Positions 1 through 5,118 of a DNA stretch of 9,203 bases are shown here, piece after piece; position 1 is the stretch's first letter, and every line of letters begins with the position of its first letter. Both the position numbers and the translations under genes were made by a program. The stretch comes from Spirochaetaceae bacterium (GTDB taxonomy: Bacteria > Spirochaetota > Spirochaetia > Treponematales > Breznakiellaceae). The notes beneath the pieces were generated by a model, which saw only the letters and a list, made by a program, of their open reading frames with translations, was not told the origin of the DNA and ran no database searches. The stretch covers positions 1-9,203 of the forward strand of contig JAITAM010000175.1 of assembly GCA_031284085.1 (NCBI GenBank). Reading direction: 5' to 3'.

Positions 1-275
1 TCTGGGCGCTGGATAAAGCCCTCCTCCTCATAAGGGTAGCGCCCGTAATTAAAGAAAAAATTATCGGGAAACCACAAGAGGATGAGCAGCTGGGTAATCA
101 ATTCAGTGAGAACTCCATAATCTACCGTTGAAGGGTTCTGGGAATTCGCTTGTGCAGCGCCTCCTGCCTCCGATGCCTCGATAGTATTCTGAAACGATCC
201 GAGCGTTGCGTAGAGCGGCGCTCTTTGTGCAATGAGCAATGCTACAAAGCAGGGTATCAACAGTCGTTGCGTCAT
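1..275 (-). CDS. Secreted/envelope hypothetical protein, N-terminal part (runs off left edge)
   Basis: Ninety-one codons are open from an ATG at 275 to the window edge. The product begins with a classical signal peptide: MTQR, a hydrophobic stretch LLIPCFVALLIA, then a likely cleavage after APLYA near residue 23. A Ser/Asn/Ala/Gly-rich linker follows, then an aromatic-rich segment (LLWFPDNFFFNYGRYPY, about residues 67-83) ending in EEEGFIQRP at the edge. From memory, this signal-peptide plus Tyr/Phe/Pro-rich N-terminus resembles a family of treponemal envelope proteins of unknown function, possibly outer-membrane barrels. That is inference. The gene is divergent to the DUF2804 gene across only 57 bp. 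No Shine-Dalgarno sequence precedes the ATG, but an extended -10 does, so a leaderless mRNA is plausible. An overlapping ORF in another minus frame was not chosen because it lacks a signal peptide and looks compositionally random. Confidence 0.7.
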   Translation of the reverse strand, partial: MTQRLLIPCFVALLIAQRAPLYATLGSFQNTIEASEAGGAAQANSQNPSTVDYGVLTELITQLLILLWFPDNFFFNYGRYPYEEEGFIQRP

Positions 276-281
276 GGGAAT

Positions 282-311
282 AGTATACCACAAGCAACCG
301 GGAAACAACAA
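282..311 (-). promoter_or_regulatory. Candidate promoter for the leftward envelope gene (extended -10)
   Basis: Read on the minus strand, TTGTTG (311-306) is followed after 18 bp by TATACT (287-282), preceded by TGG to give an extended -10 (TGGTATACT). The expected transcription start falls on or within a base or two of the ATG at 275, which predicts a leaderless or nearly leaderless transcript. The DUF2804 gene starts 57 bp away in the other direction, so its own promoter must overlap this one. I see no clear -10/-35 pair for that direction. Confidence 0.45.
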
Positions 312-332
312 CGAGATGCCGATACATATCGT

Positions 333-1376
333 ATGTATACAAGAGAGATACAAGCTCCACGCTCTAGCCCGCTTGAGAAGGGTATTCCGCTGGCCGGAAC
401 GTGGACAGAGGTTTTTACTGATGTCAACTTGCTCGATATACGTCAGCCGTATTCTTTCCCATATCCTCGATGGCTATTAGACTACCAACTCAAAGAATGG
501 GAGTCCTTTACGGTAAATGATGAGCGTTTTTTTCTAGATATAGTTCTGTCTAATGTTAAGCTGTACCGAGTGGTACATATTTTTCTCTATAATAAAGAAA
601 GTAAAGAGTATACGTGGGTTCGTAAACTCCTCCCCTTCAGCACATGGCACGCGCCGCACAATCTTACAAACTCTATCATAAGCGACCGCAACCGCGGCTT
701 GTTTTTGCGGGTCCACAACTGGCTTGAGGTCGGTATTATAGAAATTGATATTAACCTTGAAGAAAGCCGAAAGTTTCCTGCTTGTACCCTGCATTTGGAA
801 TATGAAATAAAGAACGCTACTCCTTTGGTTGTGAGTCTTTTATTTTCCGAGAAGCGTCCAATGTACGCCTACAAAATCTGTGCGTCTGTCAAAGGGGACA
901 TGGTTATTGGCCGGCAGCACAGTGTTTTTAATCCGGCAACAGCGGCAGGCCTCGTTCGCGACTGCAAAGGCTACTATCCTTACAGGATGCGATCGACGTG
1001 GTGCAGCGCAGTGTCCTTTGACACGGAGCAAAGGCTTTATGGTTTTAATATTGCGGAGAATCAAGCAAAAGAAACGTATAGAAATAATGAAAACGGACTT
1101 TGGGTTGGTGGGAAACTGACTCCTTTGCCGCCGGTACACATTACCATGCCGAACGGTGCTAATTCAGATTGGGTCATTCAAGATATGGAAGGTATGGTTG
1201 ATTTGATTTTTACTCCGCAGATACCGGTGCATAACCGCTTTGATTTCATAGTTGCCTGCTCTGAATACACACTCTCGATTGGATTATACAAAGGCACTTT
1301 GGTCGACAAAGAAGGAAATCAGATACTGATTCACAACATCTTGGGTTTTGGTAAAAGACTTTATCTGCGGGTATGA
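333..1376 (+). CDS. DUF2804 family protein (function unknown)
   Basis: The product is 347 aa. The start was placed at ATG 333 (MYTREIQAPRSSP) because family members start this way (a short hydrophilic head, then a Gly-Thr-Trp/Asn-Leu-Leu-Asp segment) and because the open frame further upstream overlaps the divergent gene. No good ribosome-binding site is visible. Family landmarks recalled for DUF2804 (Pfam) are present in order: the NLLDIR plus KEW(E)S region (32-57), YRVVHIFLYN (78-87), a Gly-Tyr-Tyr-Pro-Tyr followed by TWCSA block (213-225), YGFNIAEN (236-243), GLWVGGKL (255-262), VDLIFTPQ (289-296), and a C-terminal block with GLYKGTLVDKEGN (317-329) and NILGFG (335-340). The length suits the family. 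There is no signal peptide or membrane segment, so it is probably cytoplasmic. No catalytic role is established for the family and I assign none. It lies 68 bp ahead of the purM duplication on the same strand and may be co-transcribed. Confidence 0.85.
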   Translation: MYTREIQAPRSSPLEKGIPLAGTWTEVFTDVNLLDIRQPYSFPYPRWLLDYQLKEWESFTVNDERFFLDIVLSNVKLYRVVHIFLYNKESKEYTWVRKLLPFSTWHAPHNLTNSIISDRNRGLFLRVHNWLEVGIIEIDINLEESRKFPACTLHLEYEIKNATPLVVSLLFSEKRPMYAYKICASVKGDMVIGRQHSVFNPATAAGLVRDCKGYYPYRMRSTWCSAVSFDTEQRLYGFNIAENQAKETYRNNENGLWVGGKLTPLPPVHITMPNGANSDWVIQDMEGMVDLIFTPQIPVHNRFDFIVACSEYTLSIGLYKGTLVDKEGNQILIHNILGFGKRLYLRV

Positions 1377-1417
1377 AGATGCGCTGCCAAGAGCTTGATA
1401 GTGCAGCTTCCTAGAAA

Positions 1418-1787
1418 CGATAGATTTTAGTGGAGGAATGTTTTATGGATTATAAAGAAGCCGGTGTAAATATTGAGGAAGGGTACCGTGCGGTGGAAAA
1501 GTACCGAAAGCTTACGGCAACTGCGACAACCCCGGCGGTGCTAAACGGCATAGGCAGTTTTGCAGGGCTTTTTTCATTAGCGGAACAGAGCCGCGTCATG
1601 GAAGAGCCGGTACTTGTCTCAGGAACGGATGGTGCCGGCACTAAGCTTGACATTGCATTTCGCATGAAAAAGCACGACAACGTAGGGATTGATTGTGTGG
1701 CAATGTGTGCCAATGACATTCTCTGTCATGGTGCGGTGCCGCTGTTCTTTCTTGATTATCTTGCCTGTGGGCGGCTTGATGCCGGCG
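1418..1787 (+). repeat. Tandem duplication, copy 1 (5' purM)
   Basis: This is the first unit of a direct tandem repeat with a period of 368 bp. It covers the ribosome-binding region and the first 114 codons of purM. Compared by eye with copy 2, there are 16 base differences in 370 positions (about 96% identity): 3 upstream of the ATG and 13 in coding sequence, with no indels. The units share only a CG dinucleotide at the junction (1786-1787), so the duplication joined with almost no homology. Homology stops at 1787, where copy 1 meets the leader of copy 2. Confidence 0.93.
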
Positions 1788-1798
1788 ATAGGTTTTAG
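1445..1798 (+). pseudogene. Truncated purM duplicate (first 114 codons plus DRF tail)
   Basis: The ORF is 117 aa. It has its own Shine-Dalgarno GGAGG (1432-1436, 8 bases before the ATG), stronger than that of the intact gene. It reproduces PurM residues 1-114, then ends in Asp-Arg-Phe and a TAG created by reading into the leader of the second copy. There are six residue differences from the intact copy, including GTDGAGTK in place of GTDGVGTK, the most conserved N-terminal PurM motif. The fragment lacks the rest of the ATP/FGAM-binding fold and cannot be an enzyme. No internal stop or frameshift has accumulated, so it is either recent or expressed as a peptide. Its stop lies 14 bases before the intact purM ATG, so ribosomes finishing here could feed the next gene. 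Confidence 0.88.
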
Positions 1799-2155
1799 CA
1801 GAGGAATGTTTTATGGATTATAAAGAAGCCGGTGTAAATATTGAGGAAGGGTACCGTGCGGTGGAAAAGTACCGAAAGCTTGCGGCAACTGCGATAACCC
1901 CGGCGGTGCTAAACGGCATAGGTAGTTTTGCGGGGCTTTTTTCGTTAGCGGAACAGAGCCGCTGCATGGAAGAGCCGGTACTTGTCTCAGGAACGGATGG
2001 CGTCGGCACTAAGCTTGACATTGCATTTCGCATGAAAAAGTACGACAGCGTAGGGATTGATTGTGTGGCAATGTGTGCCAATGACATTCTCTGCCATGGT
2101 GCGGTGCCGCTGTTCTTTCTTGATTATCTTGCCTGCGGGCGGCTTGATGCCGGCG
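1786..2155 (+). repeat. Tandem duplication, copy 2 (5' purM, part of intact gene)
   Basis: This is the second unit of the 368-bp tandem repeat. It supplies the leader and the first 114 codons of the intact purM. Its ribosome-binding site is GAGG (1801-1804), where copy 1 has GGAGG. Homology to copy 1 ends exactly at 2155, after the codons for Leu-Asp-Ala-Gly, where the gene continues into its unique part. Confidence 0.93.
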
Positions 2156-2826
2156 TTGCAGCGGAATTGGTGAAAGGCGTGGCGCTTGGATGCCGTGAGA
2201 CCGGAATGGCGCTTCTTGGCGGGGAGACTGCGGAGATGCCCGGTTTTTATGATGAAGGAAAGTACGATATTGCAGGTTTTGCAGTGGGCATAGTCGACCG
2301 CAAGAAAATAATTGATGGGAGGGCTGTTCGTGCCGGTGATTGTCTTATCGGCATAGCTTCTTCTGGGGTACATTCCAACGGGTTCAGTTTGATTCGTGCG
2401 CTGCTTCCCGATCTCGACGAAGATTTCGGTGGTATGCCTCTAGGTCTGGCTTTATTGGAGCCGACCCGCCTCTACGTTAAGCCGGTGCTGCGGCTGCTTA
2501 ACAAGGTCGACATTCATGGAATGGCGCACATTACAGGCGGTGGTTTTTATGAAAACATTCCACGTCTTTTTCCGTGTTCTTTTGATGCGGTCATCAATCG
2601 GAACAGTTGGCGAACTCCGGCTATTTTTGAGCGTATTGCACAGGAAATATCGGGTGAAGATAGTATAAAACTTATGTTCAACACGTTTAACATGGGTATA
2701 GGTTTTGTGCTTGCACTTGCACCGGAAGAGAAGAGGACTGCTATGGCTTTACTTGAAGATGCAGGTTTCCCGGCATGGGAAATAGGCTGCATAGAGAAAG
2801 GGACGGGGCAGGTATGCCTGTTCTAA
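1813..2826 (+). CDS. purM: Phosphoribosylformylglycinamidine cyclo-ligase (AIR synthetase)
   Basis: The product is 337 aa, normal for PurM (about 340). It catalyses ATP-dependent ring closure of FGAM to 5-aminoimidazole ribonucleotide, the fifth step of purine biosynthesis, in the cytoplasm. Visible motifs are GTDGVGTKL (60-68), the [19 protein letters not shown] block (87-105), GGETAEMPG (136-144), AGFAVGIVDR (154-163), SSGVHSNGFSLIR (183-195), HITGGGFYEN (239-248) and FNMGIGFV (292-299), all typical of the AIRS N and C domains. The start is the ATG at 1813, 8 bases after GAGG. It sits immediately downstream of its own truncated duplicate, with 14 bp between that stop and this start. Its last codons and stop (CTGTTCTAA) merge into a dispersed repeat. 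No purine-biosynthesis neighbours are visible in the window. Confidence 0.97.
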   Translation: MDYKEAGVNIEEGYRAVEKYRKLAATAITPAVLNGIGSFAGLFSLAEQSRCMEEPVLVSGTDGVGTKLDIAFRMKKYDSVGIDCVAMCANDILCHGAVPLFFLDYLACGRLDAGVAAELVKGVALGCRETGMALLGGETAEMPGFYDEGKYDIAGFAVGIVDRKKIIDGRAVRAGDCLIGIASSGVHSNGFSLIRALLPDLDEDFGGMPLGLALLEPTRLYVKPVLRLLNKVDIHGMAHITGGGFYENIPRLFPCSFDAVINRNSWRTPAIFERIAQEISGEDSIKLMFNTFNMGIGFVLALAPEEKRTAMALLEDAGFPAWEIGCIEKGTGQVCLF

Positions 2827-2890
2827 CAGCCGCAGGCTGTTCTAAACTTCGGTATTGTAAGCCAAAACGGTGTACGGCTTTTTGCCCGCC
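2827..2890 (+). repeat. Hairpin-headed intergenic repeat, copy 1
   Basis: It begins at the purM stop with the hairpin CAGCC-gca-GGCTG. The family core follows: TTCTAAACTTCGG, a variable stretch, AAGCC, then a conserved GTACGGCTTTTTGC. The resemblance to the fourth copy extends upstream into the last codons of purM (GCCTGTTCTAA). Confidence 0.75.
2859..2883 (+). terminator. Possible rho-independent terminator after purM (within repeat 1)
   Basis: AAGCC (2859-2863) can pair with GGCTT (2876-2880), and the descending arm runs into five T in total. The stem is only 5 bp with a 12-base loop, so this is weak. The position, 33 bases after the purM stop, and the same arrangement in the other repeat copies make a terminator-like role plausible. 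Confidence 0.35.
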
Positions 2891-2900
2891 GGTGGGTTTC

Positions 2901-2921
2901 AAAGACTAGGGTCTTTATTTT
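2901..2921 (+). terminator. Possible weak terminator downstream of purM
   Basis: AAAGAC (2901-2906) and GTCTTT (2911-2916) form a 6-bp stem with a TAGG loop, followed by ATTTT. It lies in unique sequence between repeat copies 1 and 2. The stem is AT-rich at its base, so confidence is limited. Confidence 0.3.
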
Positions 2922-2924
2922 CAA

Positions 2925-2993
2925 AGCAGCCGTAGGCTGCTTCTAAGCTTCGATGTTATAAGCCAAAGCGGAGGACGGTTTTTGCTTGAAAGA
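2925..2993 (+). repeat. Hairpin-headed intergenic repeat, copy 2
   Basis: The head hairpin is AGCAGCC-gta-GGCTGCT (2925-2941, 7-bp perfect stem). It is followed by TTCTAAGCTTCG, ATAAGCCAAAGCGG and a degenerate end ACGGTTTTTGCTTGAAAG. It is very similar to copy 3 immediately downstream. Confidence 0.75.
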
Positions 2994-2997
2994 AGCA

Positions 2998-3065
2998 CAG
3001 CCACAGGCTGCTTCTAAGCTTCGGTGTTGTAAGGCCAAAGCGGAGTACGGCTTTTTGCTTGAAAG
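2998..3065 (+). repeat. Hairpin-headed intergenic repeat, copy 3
   Basis: The head hairpin is CAGCC-aca-GGCTG (2998-3010). It is followed by the core CTTCTAAGCTTCGG, AAGGCCAAAGCGG and GTACGGCTTTTTGCTTGAAAGG. Copies 2 and 3 share their 3' ends and have a period of about 73 bp, so they form a local tandem pair. Confidence 0.75.
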
Positions 3066-3069
3066 GCAC

Positions 3070-3127
3070 GCCTGCTTCTAACAGGCCAGCCTGTTAGAAA
3101 CTTCAGCGCCGGTATCGAGAGAATAGC
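3070..3127 (+). repeat. Hairpin-headed intergenic repeat, copy 4 (divergent, strong hairpin)
   Basis: It contains a perfect 10-bp stem, TTCTAACAGG (3076-3085) and CCTGTTAGAA (3090-3099), with the loop CCAG. The family core ACTTCAGCGCCGGTATC follows, and the 3' end then diverges. An alternative hairpin GCCTG (3070-3074) / CAGGC (3082-3086) would exclude the first. No T-run follows the strong stem, so it is not a simple terminator. Confidence 0.65.
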
Positions 3128-3156
3128 GCCTCTCCGAGTCATGAGGTCTAAAAATA

Positions 3157-3198
3157 TTGACAGAAAAAGTTTAGCCCCTATATTATAATTATTATAAT
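3157..3198 (+). promoter_or_regulatory. Sigma-70 promoter and probable autoregulatory operator of the marR gene
   Basis: A consensus -35 TTGACA (3157-3162) is followed after 18 bp by the -10 TATTAT (3181-3186). TATATT two bases earlier, with 16-bp spacing, is an alternative. Overlapping and following the -10 are two copies of the palindromic octamer ATTATAAT (3182-3189 and 3191-3198) separated by one T. MarR proteins commonly bind AT-rich palindromes over their own -10, so autorepression is the natural reading. The operator role is inferred. Confidence 0.7.
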
Positions 3199-3214
3199 TC
3201 AAAGGAGATACCAC

Positions 3215-3664
3215 ATGAACAAAGACCTGCCCCTTGCCATCGGGGAAAAAATTAAAAAAGTTGTTAGTATACTATATAATGAACAAAAGGTTGCACGGCG
3301 TTATGGTATTGAATTTCCGCTAAACCATGCGGAAATTCATCTTTTATGTATCATCGGTGAACATCCTGAGGAAAATACCAGCCAGTTAGCCGTTCGTCTT
3401 AATATAACAAAAGGTGCAATCGCCCAAAATACCAAAAAACTAGTAGGAAAGGGCCTTATGACCAGTTTTCATCCGCCGGAAAACAAGAAAAAGGTATATT
3501 TTGAACTGACAAAACTGGGAGAGAAAGCTGTTTCAGGCTATTATCGACACCACAAACGGCTGAACGACAGGCTATCTGAATATTGGAAGACCGTAAGCGA
3601 CAAAGAAATGGAAACCATAGCGGCTTTTCTCGATGCTTTAATAGACTCAAGCACCCTTGATTGA
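3215..3664 (+). CDS. MarR-family transcriptional regulator
   Basis: The product is 149 aa, a standard MarR length. The start is the ATG at 3215 with a strong AAAGGAG (3201-3207) 7 bases upstream. An N-terminal helix (about 8-30) precedes LNHAEIHLLCIIGEHP (36-51). The winged helix-turn-helix follows: NTSQLAVRLNITKGAIAQNT (54-73, including the recognition helix), KLVGKGL, and the beta wing around HPPENKKKVYFELT (86-99). The C-terminal helices (about 105-149) would form the dimer interface. It should act as a dimeric DNA-binding repressor or activator that responds to a small ligand or to oxidants; the ligand is unknown. There are no cysteines in the usual redox-sensing positions; the only Cys lies around residue 45. 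The divergence-free layout, with an oxidoreductase 127 bp downstream on the same strand, suggests that gene is a target or operon partner. Confidence 0.9.
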   Translation: MNKDLPLAIGEKIKKVVSILYNEQKVARRYGIEFPLNHAEIHLLCIIGEHPEENTSQLAVRLNITKGAIAQNTKKLVGKGLMTSFHPPENKKKVYFELTKLGEKAVSGYYRHHKRLNDRLSEYWKTVSDKEMETIAAFLDALIDSSTLD

Positions 3665-3684
3665 CTACAGTTCAATTTTTTAGC

Positions 3685-3724
3685 GTTTAGGTGCTAAACT
3701 ACTAAGGCATTTGTTTTGTTTAGC
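3685..3724 (+). promoter_or_regulatory. Inverted repeats in the marR-reductase gap (candidate operator)
   Basis: GTTTAG (3685-3690) and CTAAAC (3694-3699) form a perfect 6-bp inverted repeat around GTG. A third half-site, GTTTAGC, lies at 3718-3724 and pairs with GCTAAAC at 3693-3699. These sites fall 70-110 bases ahead of the reductase start, where an operator or short regulatory RNA structure would be expected. No T-run follows, so a terminator is unlikely. The sequence differs from the ATTATAAT sites upstream of marR, so which protein binds here, if any, is unknown. Confidence 0.35.
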
Positions 3725-3791
3725 CGATATACTTATAGTTGCGGAATTGTGGTCTTGGCCTGCCGTATCTAAGAAAAAGGGAGAGAAGAAA

Positions 3792-4949
3792 GTGCAATAT
3801 CGGAAAGATAAAGTTTCAGGAAACAAATTGTCAATACTGGGGCTCGGCTGTATGCGTTTTTCACGCAATATGGACGAAACCGAGCGAATGGTCTTAACGG
3901 CGATTGATAAAGGGGTAAATTATTTTGACACCGCCTATATATATCCCAACAGCGAAGAAACGCTGGGGACAATTCTTGGAAAACATAAAAAACGTTCATC
4001 GGTTTTCATTGCGACAAAATTGCCGCTGATTATGTGTAAAGGCCCCGGTGATTTCGATAAATTCTTTAATAAGGAACTGGAGCGCCTTCAAACGGATTAT
4101 ATTGACTACTATTTAATGCACATGATAACCGACACCGCCCAATGGGAGGCATTCCGCAGCTGGGGAATAGAGCAATGGATAGACGGAAAAAAGCGGGAAG
4201 GGAAAATACGGCAATCGGGATTTTCTTTTCACGGGTCGCGCGGGGAATTCTTGAAACTGCTGGAAGCCCGTGCGTGGGATTTTTGCCAAATACAATACAA
4301 CTACTCCGATGAAAACTATCAGGCCGGCAAGGAAGGGTTGAAAGCCGCCGCTGCAAAAGGGATTCCGGTTATTATAATGGAACCGCTCTTGGGCGGGAAA
4401 CTTGCCGCAGGGTTACCCAAAGAAGCGGTCAAGATATTCGCCCAAACAGATTCGACGCTCACTCCTGCGGCGTGGGGGTTGCGCTGGCTTTGGAATCAAG
4501 AAGAAGTAACCTGCATATTAAGCGGCATGAGTACCGTTACGCAGATGGAAGAGAATATTCAGAGTGCGGAGAGCTTCCGTTTATTGACCGATGCCGAACT
4601 TGCGGCATATAAAGAGGTGGTCGGCGTATTTAACAGTGCATACAAGATTCATTGCACCGGATGCAATTATTGTATGCCGTGTCCCAAGGGCATAAATATC
4701 CCCGGCTGTTTTGCCGCATACAACAGCAGTTTTGTGCAGGGTTTTATAACGGGAATGCAGCAATACTTTACCAATACTGCCGCAGTAAGTAAAAACCCGT
4801 ATAGTCCTCGCCTTTGTGTCGAATGCGGCAAATGCGAGAGCCATTGTCCCCAACATTTGCCAATCCGTAAAGCGCTTAAGCAGGTGGCCGGCCGCATGGA
4901 ATCGCCGCCTGTACGTTTCGGCTTATCAATCGCCCGCAAGTTCTTTTAA
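3792..4949 (+). CDS. Aldo/keto reductase with C-terminal 4Fe-4S dicluster tail
   Basis: The product is 385 aa from a GTG at 3792, preceded by GGAG (3780-3783, 8 bases). An ORF start 81 bases upstream has no ribosome-binding site and adds a non-homologous head. The AKR (TIM-barrel) domain spans about 1-275, beginning LSILGLGCMRFSR. The catalytic tetrad residues are Asp46 and Tyr51 in the DTAYIYPNSE motif, Lys76 in ATKLP, and His110 in DYYLMH. The IMEPLLGGKLA block (195-205) is typical of the family. The tail carries CTGCNYCMPCP (Cys288/291/294/297) and CVECGKCESHCP (Cys342/345/348/352), two ferredoxin-like 4Fe-4S motifs. Such fused enzymes are common in anaerobes and are annotated as aldo/keto reductases. 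The substrate is unknown, and electrons may come from ferredoxin as well as NADPH. It is probably controlled by the adjacent MarR regulator. Confidence 0.93.
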   Translation: MQYRKDKVSGNKLSILGLGCMRFSRNMDETERMVLTAIDKGVNYFDTAYIYPNSEETLGTILGKHKKRSSVFIATKLPLIMCKGPGDFDKFFNKELERLQTDYIDYYLMHMITDTAQWEAFRSWGIEQWIDGKKREGKIRQSGFSFHGSRGEFLKLLEARAWDFCQIQYNYSDENYQAGKEGLKAAAAKGIPVIIMEPLLGGKLAAGLPKEAVKIFAQTDSTLTPAAWGLRWLWNQEEVTCILSGMSTVTQMEENIQSAESFRLLTDAELAAYKEVVGVFNSAYKIHCTGCNYCMPCPKGINIPGCFAAYNSSFVQGFITGMQQYFTNTAAVSKNPYSPRLCVECGKCESHCPQHLPIRKALKQVAGRMESPPVRFGLSIARKFF

Positions 4950-4952
4950 TAG

Positions 4953-5014
4953 CCCCGCCAGTGGGGTTCTAAACTTCGGCGCCGGTGTTAAAAACGGACG
5001 TACGGCTTTCTGCC
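4953..5014 (+). repeat. Hairpin-headed intergenic repeat, copy 5
   Basis: It starts 4 bases after the reductase stop. The head is CCCC-gccagt-GGGG (4953-4966), a stem sequence different from the purM-side copies. The conserved core TTCTAAACTTCGGCGCCGGTG and the end GTACGGCTTTCTGCC follow. GCCG (4981-4984) and CGGC (5003-5006) can pair ahead of TTT, so it may also act as a weak terminator. Confidence 0.7.
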
Positions 5015-5018
5015 TACA

Positions 5019-5090
5019 GGCAGGCCAGCCTGCCAGCCTGTTTCAAAGTTTCGGCGCCGGTATCAAAAGGCGGCGTACGGCTTTGCCTGT
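5019..5090 (+). repeat. Hairpin-headed intergenic repeat, copy 6
   Basis: The head hairpin is GGCAGG (5019-5024)-CCAG-CCTGCC (5029-5034), followed by a second partial CAGCCTG. The core then reads TTTCAAAGTTTCGGCGCCGG, ATCAAAAGGCGG and GTACGGCTTTGCC. It directly follows copy 5 and ends about 30 bases before the membrane kinase start. Confidence 0.7.
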
Positions 5091-5101
5091 GGCTCTTGAA
5101 A

Positions 5102-5113
5102 CACGCCGGCGTG
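5102..5113. promoter_or_regulatory. Perfect 12-bp palindrome at the start of the membrane kinase gene
   Basis: CACGCCGGCGTG is identical on both strands and ends 5 bases before the GTG start at 5119, occupying the place of a Shine-Dalgarno sequence. No other ribosome-binding site is visible. It could be an operator or a small mRNA hairpin limiting initiation. No function can be assigned from sequence alone. Confidence 0.35.
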
Positions 5114-5118
5114 GGCCT

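Noticed and set aside
150..332. N-terminal extension of the DUF2804 protein in the open frame
   Set aside because: It is Cys/Arg-rich and non-homologous, overlaps the divergent gene, and the family start fits ATG 333.
103..360. 85-codon minus-strand ORF overlapping the left-edge gene
   Set aside because: No signal peptide or recognisable family. The other minus frame (1-275) has a clear signal peptide and stays open to the edge.
2827..3127. CRISPR-like array
   Set aside because: Units have different lengths and stems, with no constant repeat plus unique spacers of fixed size and no cas genes.
3014..3214. 66-codon minus-strand ORF in the repeat region
   Set aside because: It lies across repeat copies and the marR promoter, with no ribosome-binding site. 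It is a shadow of repeat DNA.
3711..3791. Upstream start for the aldo/keto reductase
   Set aside because: The extra 27 residues are not AKR-like. GTG 3792 has a good GGAG site and the family N-terminus.
4816..5118. Long N-terminal extension of the membrane kinase
   Set aside because: It would overlap the reductase by about 130 bp and translate the intergenic repeats. The family signature RKSLH begins right after GTG 5119.
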